Source of the DNA: Lactifluus volemus
Taxonomy: Eukaryota > Basidiomycota > Agaricomycetes > Russulales > Russulaceae
Assembly: GCA_022376515.1 (NCBI GenBank)
Contig: WTXI01000196.1
Location: 1-64,000 of the forward strand
Direction: 5' to 3'
DNA: 64,000 nucleotides
How positions within the stretch are numbered: position 1 is the first letter of the stretch; each line of letters opens with the position of its first letter. A model generated the notes under the pieces. The model was not told where the DNA came from. It did not search any database and saw only the letters and a list, made by a program, of their open reading frames with translations. Shown piece after piece: positions 45,530-58,464 of the stretch. The translations under genes and the position numbers were made by a program.

Positions 45530-46640
45530 GGGCATCATAATAGAGATATAGTGAAGAGCATGAAGAATGCGCGCCACAATATCTTCGCTTCCCCTTCCCC
45601 TCGTCACGGCGACCGGAAGTCGAGGCAATGACAAGTGTCGCTGAGTCCCTGACTTCACCAGTTCACCGCTTGCTGTCCATCGCGATCCCCTGCATTGTCT
45701 TCCCTGCAGCCCACGGGCATCCACGGGCTCTGAATTGTTCTGTTCCACTGCCCTGCTCTGTGGCATACCTTGTACACTTCCTGACCAAGCCGTTCTACGT
45801 TGATTACGTGGCGTCCCTTCCCGGTCTTTTGAGCTCCCGAGAACACCCTTCGCAACCTACGTCGGTAGCCTACCGATCTCGAGCGGGATCTGTTATCGAA
45901 TTGTCTGGGACGGGTCTCCAATGGTTGTGGAAGCGGCGGCGTATCTGCAGGGTCGTCATAGAAGAAAGGCAGGCAGCACATGGCGGATTTCTTAGCATGT
46001 GAAGTACCGTCGCCTCAGTGGTGAAGTTTGGCTTATCCAGAGAGGGTGTACGAGACTTGACCTTGCAAACACTGACATGCCCAGCGAATTTTGTGCGCGC
46101 AGGAAGAAGAGGGAGCTGTCTGCTGTGCGGGAGGGTAGAAAATATTAAGTAGTTGGAGGAAGAAGTGAGATAGCTCAGAGAAGAGGTCGGCGTTTTTGGT
46201 CTAATTCTCTATCCATATTCTTTGTGTTGACAATATCTTTGTTACCCAAGATTTTGTGAGGAGCCGAGCAACAACTGCACGCCATCACTTCCGCAGCTGC
46301 CGCCGCCACTGCCATTATGCGGCACCCTTGTCCTCCCCAAGAGCCAAAAACTCCAGTAATGGCGGAGGTGTCTTTTTCCGACACACCTGCGTCACTGTGG
46401 CACGCCAGTGGACGCTCCGATTTTTCACCGCCTAGAGCGAAGCGCGTTGGACAGCCCACATCGACGCCCCCGCATATAGGCCAGCTGCCTCCCTGTACTA
46501 TGAGTTCCGCTGATACTTCATTTATTTCCCCGAGTGTTCAGCGGCCACCACTCGCGGTCGATGGCCCAGTTCAAGTTACAATTAGCAAGAAGCGAAATTG
46601 GGATGGTCGATACGCAGGCGAAGGAAGGCGTGCCGTCGTC
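45530..46640 (+). pseudogene. Gene A remnant
   Basis: Blocks in gene A order: the 5' acidic region (GAAGAGCATGAAGAA, 45552), the FLTKPFYVDYV piece (45780), the coiled-coil remnant around 46140-46185, the exon 2 start with VSFSDTPASLWHAS (46365), the AKRVGQP motif (46440) and SADTSFISPSVQRPP (46508). It ends before the acidic tail. Many stops. Confidence 0.7.
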
Positions 46641-46779
46641 AAGTATCAAGTGATGAGCCGACTTTCTCGACATGTTACAATACATTACATACCTCGTTAT
46701 TAAGTGCAGTACAGTGCATACATTAAGGAATTGCTTTGGCCACCATAAAAGTGGGCTCTCTACACGTGACTCTTAATCT

Positions 46780-47560
46780 TGACCGAGTTCCTGGCCCGGG
46801 TCGGGTTGGCAACTAGTAGCGCACTGCTAAATCTGCCCGCAACCCGCAAACACTTCTCCTCCTGCAGCCCTTCACATAACCGATCATCTGTATTTCTCTC
46901 TCTTCGTCTGCGATCAGCCCGTCAAGCAATGATCTTAGAGTCCACATCGCCAGCCACCTTGGCGTTCAACATCCTGTCATCAAAGCAGAACTGCAGCCAT
47001 ATTCGGTATATCCAATTCAGCTCGCGTCTCTTGCCGCTCCTGGAGAAGAGACTTACCGATGGCTCCGTCGCTCGAATCCTTGAAACGCAAACGTATTCTC
47101 ATTCCATTGTAACTTTGGGCCAGTCCACTGGTGTAATTTGACTCGGATCTCTCCGTTTTGGTGGTGGGTTGCTTGTGAACCTTCTGAACTTTAAATCTGA
47201 TTTATTCCCTAGACGTGTTGATCTACTTATTTCGAAGCTCGCCCGCAGTGCTCGTTCTGTAGTGTGAACATGCCAGTGAGACCCTCACGTCCTTCACTAC
47301 CTGCTCGGAGGAACTGTGCTCCCATCCAAGGGAGACGGCTCTACCTGGAGGAAAAATATGACAGTAGACGCTAGATTTGTTGAAACAGCAGTGAGCCTTT
47401 CCCTCTTCCTTCCGCCCCTTTCTGGCACCTTTATTCCCACTGTGTTCCCTTCGTGTCCACACACCCTGCCCCCTCGACCCATCCGTCTCGGATGTGGGTC
47501 GCTTCTCTTGTAGTAGCACCTTTTGACAATGTCCCATTCTGGATGAGCTGTGCGTAGCTC
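46780..47560 (+). pseudogene. Decayed Nudix gene copy
   Basis: First-exon-like sequence (46880-47090) is followed by the TCTACCTGGAGGAAAAATATG block (47340), the remains of LPGGK, and then by VETAVSLSL at a former donor (47380). Later exons are largely deleted. It lies just 3' of a gene A remnant and convergent with NLR-3, as in the other modules. Confidence 0.6.
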
Positions 47561-48043
47561 CCAGTGAGTAGGCACATATATTCGACCACCTACTCGAGGA
47601 GTTTATGATCATACAAGTGATCCCATTTGACCTGGGGCGACCACAAAATGACGGACGACCAGCGTTACCAGGTGGGATCCTTCGAGTGGACTTCGTGGAA
47701 TGGACGTATGTCGTTATTATTAACAAATGGGACGTGCCCGACACTTATACGGAATATCAGTTTCTTGGGTTTTACGTCTGTAGAAGTACCTGAACGGTAG
47801 CTGTTGTGTCCTTCACTGGTACCGCAACGATTCCTGTTAGTGTGAATCTCTGGAAATTTCTGAGCCAAGACGTTGCCGTCACGTTGGCTTTGCGGGTTAC
47901 GGCCACATGGATAGCAGTTTTGTAAAGTAATGCGGCAGTGTAGCATGTAGCGATACAACTTGAAATAATGACGAGTACTCGAGAGGCCTATCTTTAGACA
48001 TAAGCAGTACTAGTAGTGGACTTGTGAGCGTTATAGTACACGC
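47561..48043. other. Convergent intergenic region, Nudix remnant / NLR-3
   Basis: No gene found. Parts match 2100-2539 and 54600-55054. Confidence 0.4.
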
Positions 48044-51000
48044 TCACTTTGTAATGTGCTCTGACAGCAGCAGCTCGATCATCTCCTCATCATCTTCATA
48101 TGTAACCTCGAATGCTGTACTACCGCTGTTATCCACCGCCCGTATATCTGCCCCGTTCTCGAGTAACAATCTTGCGACAGGGACTTTGCCCTCCTGTATT
48201 TCCCAGCGTAGATCCCCCCTGCGTGGAGCCACATGTAACGGGGTAGAACCATCGTCCATCCGCGCGTTCACATCGGCGCCGGAGCCAAGCAATAATCGAA
48301 CCACATCGAGGTGACCACTTTGCGATGCCACGTGTAATGGGGTGCGGCCGGCGAAAGCCTTAGCATTGATGTCCGCATTGTGCTGCAGAAGTATCTGAAC
48401 TATCTCTAGATTTCCCCTCACAGTTGCAAAATGCAGTGCGATCCCACCCTCTTTGGTTTCTCGGGCATTCGTCTCCGCGCCACATTCGAGTAGCCACTGC
48501 ACTATTTCGGGCTCGCTGCCCGTTGATAGCATTTGCAGTAGAGTTCTTTCATCCTTGCCTGGAACATCGACATTTGCACCGTGTTGGTAGAGTAACTTTG
48601 CAACATGAAGGTGCTTCCCCGCCAATGCAGCCCCCATGGGTGCCACATAATATCCGCCACGGACATTCACATCTTGGTGATGCTTAACAATGAGGTGCTC
48701 TACCAAGCCAAAAAGTCCACAGAGAGCGGCGTAATACAGGCAGGATCCGTTTTTTGGTCTCTGAGCGAAAAAGTAAAGAGGGGATTCGTAATCGGGAAAA
48801 GTGTCCATGTCGTGGTATTGAAGCCACGTCGAAAAATGGTGTTTGTTTGGGTCAAAGAGACATTCCATCCCTTCCGAAACAAGCGACGACACATTCTTGA
48901 ACTGAACATGATCGACCCAGTATTGAGCGGCGTATATAGCCAATGGAAAGCGGTCATCGACGCTATCTTCGCCCTCGGTTCTATCTTCGCCTTTGCTACT
49001 ATCTTCGCCCTCGCTGTTATCTTCGCCTTTGCTGCTATCTTCGCTCTCGCTGTTATCTTCGCCTTTGCTGCTATCTTCGCCCTCGCTGTTATCTTCTCTC
49101 TTGGAGTTATCTTCGTGGAGATCCTCGTGCACTGGCAAACGCAGCAAGACACCTAAGCAAGATTGTGCGAGGATCGTATGCGCGGGCTCCAGGGAAATAT
49201 GATAACGGGAGACATCCGCACTTGAGACGGCAAGACGAGGCGAGGTCAGGAACTCTTTCACCGAGAAATGCGAGAATTGAACGACTCGCGATTCGCCTGT
49301 GTCGACAATGGCGATCAAACTGGAACATGCCGCCTGAAGAGCTTCTTCTTGATCCTCCCACCGCCAGTCTGGGTTCAATTGTGGAATCCCATCACCACTG
49401 TCGAAGTTCATCGCGAGAACTTCTGCGAGCTCCTCGACACGAAGTGGTCGGACAGCCACCACGAGGCATTGGAGAAGACGATAAACGTCCCCACGGTTCG
49501 CGCTCTTGACTCCCTTCAGGACACGTAGATACGTCTCGTCTAGAGATTCGGGCAATTCGCCGAGGACACGCTCAACATTGCGTGCAAGACATTCCCTCAG
49601 CGTTTCCAGCTGACATACAACCCATCGAAACCTGAGAGTCTGTGTGAGAACACAGAATAAACAAAGACCGACACTCGTACATTCCGTCAGCCTTTTCAGA
49701 GAGTGCCTTGATGACCAAGTCTTTAATTTCTTGTCTCCACTTCTTCATCACCAGCTCATTGTCCGAATAAATCACCGAGTGAACATATTCGGCAATATCT
49801 TGCTTCTGGCCATCTTCCTCATGTAGAGAGATCTTGAGACGTGCCAATTGTTGAAAGGTGTTTCGTATATCGAACTCTGGGCGACTTGTTACACATATAT
49901 GCAAGTTCGGAAGGTGCAGTTCCACTAGTTCCTTCAGAAATTCCAAGACCTTTTGACGCGAGCGAGGTGCCCCAATTGACTTGGAAGTATTAGGGCATTC
50001 GTCAAGAGCGTCGATGATAAGATAGATTGGCGCTTGTCCCAGTACCCGAAACATGCTTTTTAGGCAATGGGAAAGTGCACTTTCACTGGGCTGTTGTTTA
50101 CCCTTATCGTGCGTGGAGTACAAGTCGAAGAGGGCCTTGAAACAAAGATCGGATTGACGACAGAGCTGAACGAGGAGAGAAGTTTGCAAGGCGCGAATAT
50201 CTTGCTTCGCAGCATCTTTAAAGTCGAAGAAAAAATACACCATGTGAGACGGCCTGGTGTCGAGGGACTGTTTGAAATCATCGACGATCGCAGAGCTGGT
50301 CGAAAATATGACTTGTTTGAAAGACAGGCATCAGATAGCGACGCACCTAAGGATGGTTTTTCCGGATCCTGCTATCGAGTTGGGAGGAAGGATGAGCAAT
50401 AGCAGCGTCACTGAACAAAGAATAAATATACCTTTTCCATGTACCCAGAATAAGGACCCAGAACCTGACGTTTTCCAATCTTGATATGTATGGCCTCGAG
50501 TGAACCATGTGCGGTGCCATTGTGGTAAGCGTCGCGTGCCGTGTTATAATTGATGGATGGATCGGAGGAGAGAGCCACGTTTGGAGTTTCTCTTGTAAAT
50601 GGTCTCCTGTGTGGAAATTTGAGGCTCTAAACGATGACATTGAATTAGGAGTTCATGAACCTTCAGATCACCGACATCGCTTTCAATCTGTTGCGTCACT
50701 ATAAAATACGACAATTAGCCATGAGAGCAGATGGAATACACTTTCATGTTGCGTACCATAAACGACCTGTTCCATTTTACCGTCCATGCTGTCCGCAGCT
50801 TCCAGGACTTGTACAGTGGCCGTCAGAGCCTCATCATTTGACAGTTTTTCCAACCTCGTCAGTGCACCTTCAATATCCGTTTTTCCAGTCAGCTTCTTTA
50901 AATATCTCTCTGAGAATGATCAGTCAAGTGACAGTTCTGCTTAGGGACCGACTTACTCCCCCATCCTTGTCTGATCTCCTTCGTCGCAATAGCCAGGATT

Positions 51001-51610
51001 CCAAGAATCTCTGCCATTATCTTTGCAATTAAGTCTTCATCGCTTCGGTCACTCGCACTTTAATGTAGATCTCGAGACGTTGGAAAAAGGTTTCGATTCG
51101 ATCGAAAAGATCAACGAGGGTGTCTTGGCTTGCGCCGACATCCTTGGCCGCCTACGGAGTTTATGATCAGATTTTGACTTGATCGATCAAGGAAACCACA
51201 CACCATGAGTAAGACACCTATTCCAGCGAAAATGACCTTTGCCGGTGAGAATACCTCGAGTCGGACAGTTAGAGGGCATATCCTTGGCGAGATAAGATCC
51301 GAAGACTCACCATGCCAACACCCTGGCCAAGGGCGCCAGAAAGTGCGCATAGAACAGTAACAGTGGTGTTGAGCCATTGTTTAGAGCTTCCACCATCGTT
51401 TCGAGATTGAATGAATTGTCGAATATTGTATTGTCTGTTAAATAAGTCGAGGATAGCGCCAGGGGAGTCGCAATCTTCCAGTTGTACTGTGAGCTGATTA
51501 GCAAGAAGGTCGTTCTTCGTCTTCCTTTTGTACTTGATCAAGGCGGCATCGAAGATGGATTGGAAATTGGCAGAGGAAGCTGAGTGTGTCGAAATGGTAG
51601 TGCGAGACAT
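48044..51610 (-). CDS. NLR-3: Goodbye-NACHT-ankyrin protein (one apparent frameshift)
   Basis: Exon 1 is 51610-51311 (MSRTTISTHSASS, then the Goodbye domain). The P-loop GSGKTIL is near 50370, the NACHT core about 50289-49681 (YLIIDALDE, VTSRPE), and the last exon 49631-48044 carries LDETYLRVL, HFSVKEFL, an enlarged acidic repeat and about seven ankyrin repeats ending SEHITK. I chose the ATG at 51610 because it aligns with NLR-1 and NLR-2; an upstream in-frame ATG at 51841 would add 77 unrelated residues. In the exon before the P-loop (about 50562) a base is missing: SPP then IHPS instead of SPPDPS. That breaks the frame before the NACHT domain, so the copy is a pseudogene or carries a sequence error. 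Confidence 0.85.
48960..49115 (-). repeat. Acidic coding minisatellite in NLR-3
   Basis: A 36-bp unit encodes alternating SEGEDSSKGEDN blocks, about four copies (TTCGCCCTCGCTGTTATC and TTCGCCTTTGCTGCTATC on the plus strand). It occupies the same NACHT-ankyrin linker as the repeat in NLR-2 but has a different unit. Confidence 0.9.
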
Positions 51611-51849
51611 AGGGACTGTTGGGAGTAGAAATTTCGCGCTGGGGGATTTCGAGTCGGTGTGTTGAAGCAAAGATGAGTCAAGTCGGTCAACAGATCGATG
51701 GGACCGCCATGCCTGCTGCCTCGTGTGGTACAAATGACCCGATGAGGTCGATAGGCGCTCAATGCAAATGATCGCATACAAAGTGACAGACCATGAGAGC
51801 AGAACACAACGGTCAGTCGAGAGAAGTGATGTCTTGTGCACGGTAGCCG

Positions 51850-52720
51850 CTTTTTTTTGCCATCGTCTTCAAAACGCTACTTTGCACGAACCGAGTCATG
51901 TGTTTTGCTCAGGCTGGAGCCGTTCCGGCTGGCACATCTCCGTTTTCATTCGTCTATTTTATAAATACAATAGCTGATCGACTTGGATGAGCACGCTTCA
52001 CGACGACTGGACATCGAGTCAATAACCAGTGCTGCTGAGTCCTCACCGCCGGATGTTCGTCACAGCTGTACCCGAAGCCTCCCTCCACCTTGACGACGTG
52101 CTATCCTTTCCCGTCCTTCGGGCTCCCTGAAACAACCACCCAGGGCACCTACACCGATTTCCTACTATCCCAGCTGGGATAGGCTGACAAAGTCCCCGCA
52201 CGATATGGCCGGGGGTCATAGGTGGTGGTAGTGATGGTGGTGGGTGCGCTACTGGTTTCACCATAGTGGGCAAGGACTAACTTACATGATGGATCCTTCA
52301 GCGAGTGAGGCACTGTCACCGCAAGGGGTCAAGTTTGGAAAACCAGACTTTACCCTTGAAGCACAGAAATTCCGGCTCCGCGTATGAAGGAAGGCAGCTG
52401 TCTCTTGTGCGGGAGGAATGTAGAGTACGCGGACTGTCGTGCGAAACAGAGGCAGAGACGACGGCGATTATATGAAAAAAGTGGAGAAAGGTATGAAAAA
52501 GAAGACGAGCGTGGGAGACTACAGTCATGTTTACCTGCAGCCGATTCGGCTGGTATGGGGTGATATTCGCGCAGGGCGGTGTGGTATTCCTGTATTCGTA
52601 GGCGCTGGAAGACGTGGAATTAAAGGTGGTGATGTGGACAAGGCACAAGGAATCGATCTACCGCCACCGCCAGCCCCGCTAAGAAAACCGAGAGAACGTG
52701 CTAGTGGTACAAGGAGATAT
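51850..52720 (+). pseudogene. Gene A remnant (leads into duplication copy 2)
   Basis: Blocks of gene A are scattered: the PPTPIP-like Pro-rich part (about 52130), GCACTGTCACCGCAAGG (52310), the coiled-coil remnant (52390-52500), and the tail GIPVFVGAGRRG with PPPPAPLRKPRER (52580-52700). Multiple frame breaks. Its last part is repeated at 1-220. Confidence 0.65.
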
Positions 52721-53540
52721 AGTATGGTGATACAGTATAGTATCCCACCATGGTACGGCACTATGATGATATCATTCTGTCTCTTGCCTCGCAACTGTTA
52801 CCCTATTTCACTCTATTGTTACAGTATTATTCCCTGGCGTGTGGCTTGTGATTTTAGCCACACAGTTCATCGTGCTCTCAACCTCTGCAAGACGGGCCCG
52901 ATACGGCGCAGCTAACCAATTTCGAATTCTTCAGCAGCGCGTTCAAGTAGTTTACGGTCAGCATCGAGGGCTGGTCCGTCGTTGGAACGTACATTGGGAG
53001 AAGTGCAAGGGTTCCGGGTGAGCTCATTTTGTGTTCTTCACTAGTTACTAGTTACCGCTCGCTCCCCCTCCCCGCCCTTTGCTTGACATCCTTCCTGTTT
53101 TTAGCAGTCGTTCCACTCGCCAACGTCTATTTGTGACTCTCTACAGTACATCAAGAATTCATTGGGCCACCCAGACGCGAGCCCTACACTTGCTCCGGGT
53201 CGATGATTCCACCTGGCACGTATCAAACTCACTAGTAACTCTACCTGGAAGACTCATTCCTCTGCAGCCCTTCGCAAAATAAATCATTCGTGTCTCTCTC
53301 TTCGTCTGCGCCATTCCCTCTGCGATCCATGCCATCGCCCGTCGACGATCTTCCTCCACGCGACGCTTTGCTCCCCAAGTTCGAGTTCGCAACACCAGCT
53401 GACCCCCGATAACAGGAGTGGCGGACTCTCGTGGACCTTTCGGCATCGATACACACCACTCACGCTGGTTCCAAATCGGCTCCAACATCCTGTCGTCGAA
53501 GCGAGACCGATACGTGTTCACCGAGGACTGTACCCATATG

Positions 53541-54487
53541 CGGCATCTCCGACTCGCCGCCTAGAGTCCATGGGAGTCCATACAGCGAATAGCTCACTCT
53601 CCCGAATCCTTGAACGCAGGTCGGTGGGTTCCTCTGAGTTCGAACTTTGGATCTGATTCGTTCCCCTAGTCATGTTGACTTAGCTATTTCGTAACTCAAC
53701 ACACCGCTGGCTCTGTTATATCAACATGCCGGTGAGCCAGTTGTGTTCTTGACCACCCGCTCGAAGGAATTGCGCTCTCATCCGAGGGAGGCCGCTCTAC
53801 CCAGAGGAAAATTAACCAAAGCGGACGCTGGCGTGTTCGAAACAGCGGTGAGTCTTTCTTTCTTCCCTCACCCCTTGTCTGACACCTTTATTGAGCTGAG
53901 CGTGGCGATTGACGAAGCTTTTCTCTGGCCAGTTTATAGAAGTAGATGAAGAAGTCGCGTTCCTATCGCGGTTTCCCTCATGTCCACGCCCTCTTCACCC
54001 TCGATCCGTTCGTGGTCACTTATCTAGTGGCACTTCTCGACGATGTCTCCGTTCTGCAGAGGGTACGTGATCCCAGTAAGGTGGTCACCACCCGCTCGGG
54101 CCGCTGATCGGCCCGGTCATGCCACTGGATAGTGGGACGCCTTGTGAACTCGCTGTTTTTTGTCCGTGTCTGGCATCCTTGTGCCTTTCTCACTCTTATT
54201 ATTCCTCCCACTAAAATGGACCATCACGAATCACAGATGTCCACTGCTTGGTATTCAATACCTCTTGTGCCGCTTCCAAAGCCTTGCGTTACAAGAGCAG
54301 GGACTGACTGCAGACACCCTCGTAGGTTTCTCACTTCTCTGCTCGTCTCTTATTTGTTTGGCTGACGGACTGCGGGAATTAGATTTCCCCTGAGCTGACT
54401 CGGACTACGTACACTCGCGACACTGCATTTGAGAGGTGGCGACAAGGCCAATTGAAGTCTTTCGTGGAAATTCAACAGGCCACCTAC
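53541..54487 (+). pseudogene. Decayed Nudix gene, copy N5
   Basis: Near-identical to 1030-1966. VFLTTRSKELRSHP is open here, followed by REAALPRGKLTKADAGVFET and a GTGAGT donor (53852), then FIEVDEEVAFL after the intron. The first exon has stops, PRG replaces PGG, and the middle exons are eroded. Confidence 0.75.
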
Positions 54488-55054
54488 GCTCGTTCATAGA
54501 CACTGTTCTTACCTGGACGCGAACCGCAAGTGTTGGGGCCTGATAGCTACTCTGACATTGGGTTCTTCTGAGTTCCTCATAGACCATGATGTATGTACAA
54601 ATGGGGTAACGAGCTGATGGAATTTGCGACTTTAGCAAGAACCCAATGGCTTATGAACATATAAGTGATCCCTAGTCACAAAAATGATGGGATGAGCAGC
54701 GTGACCAGCCAGGACAACTTGACTTTGTGGAATGGAGTCATTAGATGGGACGTGTCCGACACTTAGATGAAATATGAGACTGACTATTCTCCTCGGCGGG
54801 AACTGAAAGTGCCCCGCTGGCTGCTGTGACACCTAGCGAATCTTCTGTATCGCAGTGATTCTGCCAGTGTCAATCTCTTGGAAATTCTCAAGCTAGATGT
54901 TGCCTTGGCTTGGTGGATTCGACCTCACGAATAACAAAATATGTACTAGTAAGCAGTACGGTAAGTAGCGTGTAGCAATACAAAAATCATGTCCTATCTG
55001 AGACACAAGCAGCACTAGTAGTACAAGTAGACGTGTGAGCACTATAATATACAC
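54488..55054. other. Convergent intergenic region, Nudix N5 / NLR-4
   Basis: No gene found. A near-copy of 1967-2539. Confidence 0.5.
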
Positions 55055-58000
55055 TCACTTTGCAATGTGCTCTGACAGCAGCTTGATCATCTCCTTATCT
55101 CTTATCGCAACCTCGAATGCTGTCTTGCCGTATTATCCACCGCCCGTATATCTGCCCCGTGCTTGAGTAACAACTTGCGACAGCGACTTTGCCCTCCTGT
55201 ATTACCCAGAGCAGACTTAGCCCTGCATGAAGCCACATGTAACGGGGTAGAACCATCGTCCTCCGTGCGTTCACATCGGCGCCGGAGCCAAGCAATAACC
55301 GAACCACATCGAGGTGACCACGTTCCGATGCGTAGTGTAATGGGGTCTTGCGGCGAAATCTTAGCATTGATGTCCGCATTGTGCTGCACAAGTATCTGAA
55401 CTGTCTCTAGATTTCCCCTCATAGCTGCATAATGCAGTGGATCAAACCTCTCGGGTATCTCGGGCATTCGTCTCCGCGCCACATTCGAGTAGCCACTGCA
55501 CTATTTCAGGCTCGCCGCCCATTGATAGCGATTCAGTAGAGTTTTTATGGTCGCCTGGAACATCGACATTTGCACCGTGTTGGTAGAGTAACTTTGCAAC
55601 ATGAAGGTGCTTCCCCGCCAATGCAGCCCCCATGGGTGCCACATAATATCCGCCACGGACATTCACATCTTGGTGATGCTTAACAATGAGGTGCTCCACC
55701 AAGCCATAAAGTCCACAGAGAGCGGCGTAATACAGGCAGGATCCGTTTTTTGGACTCTGGGTGGAGCGAAATAGTAAAGAAGGGATCCGGAATCGGGATA
55801 AGTGTCCATGTCGTGGTATTGAAGCCACGTCGAAAAATGGAGTTTGTTTGGGTCAAAGAGAATTCCATCCCTTCCGATACACGCGATGCCACATTCTTGA
55901 ACTGGGCATGCTTGATCCAATATCGAGCGGCGTATGCAGCCAATTGAAAGCTGCCATCGATTCTATCTTCGCCCTCGGTTCTATCTTCAACCTTGATGTT
56001 ATCTTCGTGGAAATCATCGTCCACCGGCAAACGCAGCAGGACACCTAAGCAAGATTGTGCGAAGATGGTGTGCGCGGGTTCCAAGGAGATATGATAACGG
56101 GAGACTTCGTTACTTGAGCCGGAAAGGCGAGACGAGGTCAGGAACTCTTTCACCGAGAAATGCGAGAATTGTACAAGCCGCGAATTGCCTGTATCGACAA
56201 TGGCGATCAAACTAGAGCATGCTGCCTGAAGAGCTTCTTCTTGATCCTCCCACCGCCATCTGGGTTCAACTTCGGAATCCCTTCACGTGGTCAAAGTTCA
56301 CCGCGAGAACTTCTGCGAGCTCCTCGACACGAAGTGGTCGGACGGCCACCACGAGACATTGTAAGAGACGATAAACGTCCTCACGGTTTGAGCTTTTGAC
56401 TCCCTTCAGGACACGCAGATACGTCTCGTCTAGAGATTCGGGTAATTCACTGAGGACACGCTCAACATTGCGTGCAAGACATTCCCTCAGCGTTTCCAGC
56501 TGACATACAACCCATCGAAACCTGAGTGCTGTGTGAGAACGCAGAATAAACATAGACCGACACTCGTACATTCCGTCAGCCTTTTCAGAGAGCACCTTGA
56601 TAACCGAGTCTTTAATTTCTTGTCTCCACTTCTTCATCACCAGCTCGTTGTCCGAATAAACCACTGAGCGAACATATTCGGCAATATCTTGCTTCTGGCC
56701 ATCTTCGTCTTGCAGAGACAATTTGAGAGATGCAATTGTTCGAGGGTATGTCGTATATCGAACTCTGGACGACTTGTTACACATATATGCAAGTTCGGAA
56801 GGTGCAGCTCCACTAGTTCCTTCAGAAATTCCAAGACCTTTTGACGCGAGCGAGGTGCCCCAATTGACTTGGAAGTATTAGGGCATTCGTCAAGAGCGTC
56901 GATAATAAGATAGATTGGCGCTTGTCCCAGGACCCGAAACATGTTTTTAGGCAATGTGAAAGTGCACTTTCACTGGGCTGTTGTTCACCTTATCGTGCGT
57001 GGAGTACAAGTCGAAGAGGCCTTGAAGCAAAGATTGGATTGACGACAGAGCTGAACGAGGAGAGAAGTTTGCAAAGCACGAATATCTTGCTTCGAAGTGT
57101 CTTTGAAGTCGAAGAAAAAATAGGCCATGTAAGATGGCCCGGCGTCGAGGAACTGTTTTAAATCATGGATGATCGCGGAACTGGTCGAAATATCACTTGA
57201 GTGGAACGCAGCTAGTCAGACAGTGACGGACCTAAGAATACTCTTTCCGGATCCAGCTATGAAGTTAGGAGGGTGGAATCAACCATAGTAACGCCGCTGA
57301 ACAAAGAATATATTTACCTTTTCCATGAATCCAGAATAGGGACCCAGAACCTGGATTTTTCCAATCTTGAAATGTACGGCCTTGAGTGAACCATGAGGCA
57401 GTGCCATTGTGGTAAGCATCGCGTGCCGTGTTATAATTGATGGATGGATCTGGGGGAGATAGCCACGTTTGGAATTTCTCTTGTGAATTGTCTCCTGTGA
57501 TAATTTGAGGCTCTATACGATGCAATCGAATTAGGAGATCACGAACGTTTCAGATCACCGATATCGCTTTCAATCTGTTGCGTCACTATAAAAACGCGAC
57601 AATTAGCTATGAGAGTAGCTAGAATCACTTGGATGTTGCGCACCATCAACGACCTGCACAGTGGCTGTCAGAGCCTCATCATTTGACAGTCTTTCCAACT
57701 TCGTCAGTGCACCTTCAATATCCGTTCTTCCAGTCAGCTTCTTCAAATATCTCTCTGAGAATGGTCAGTCAAGTGACAGTTCTGCCTAGGGACCGACTCA
57801 CTCCCCCATCCTTGTCTGATCTCCTTCGTCGCAATAGCCAGGATTCCAAGAATCTCCGCCATTATCTTCGCAACTAAGTTCTTCATCGCTTCGGTTAGTC
57901 GCACTTTAATGTAGATCTCGAGACGTTGGAAAAAGGTTTCGATTCGATCGAAAAGATCAACGAGGGTGTCTTGGCTTGCGCCGACATCCTTGGCCGCCTA

Positions 58001-58464
58001 CGGAGTTTATGATCAGATTTTGACTTGATCGATCATGGAAACCACACACCAGGAGTAAGACACCTATTCCAGCGAAGATGACCTTTGCTGGTGAGAATAC
58101 CTCGAGTCGGACGTTAGAGGGCATATCCTTGGCGAGATAAGATTCGGAGATTCACCATGCTAACACCCTGGCCAAGGGCGCCAGACAGTGCGCATAGAAC
58201 AGTAACAGTGGTGTTGAGCCATTGTTCAGAGCTCCCACTACTGCTCCGGGATTGAATGAATTGTTGAATATTGTATTGTCTGTTAAGCAGGTCGAGGATA
58301 GCGCTAGGGGAGTCGCAATCTTCCAGTTGTACTGTGAGCTGGTTGGAAAGAAGGTCGTTCTTCGTCTTCCTTTTATACTTGATCAAGGCGGCATCGAAGA
58401 TTGGCCGGAAATTGGAAGATGTGCCTGAAGAAGCCTGAGTGGTCAGGACAGGAGTGTGTGACAT
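55055..58464 (-). pseudogene. NLR-4: Goodbye-NACHT-ankyrin pseudogene
   Basis: The exon order and sequence follow NLR-1. The Goodbye domain starts MSHTPVLTTQASSG (58464), and exon 4 has the base that NLR-1 lacks (GGAAGAACGGATATTG). The NACHT core and ankyrin exon, however, carry many one- or two-base losses relative to all other copies, for example near 56985, 57018, 56732, 56262, 55860, 55440, 55180 and 55130. The ankyrin part is broken into short frames such as VQILVQHNADINAK and HLDVVRLLLGSGADVNA. The lesions are nearly all deletions, which is unusual for simple decay and could reflect consensus errors. Confidence 0.85.

Noticed and set aside
48943..49509. Plus-strand frames with alternating LRLCYYLRPRC repeats, looking like membrane repeats
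   Set aside because: Antisense of the acidic minisatellite of NLR-3.
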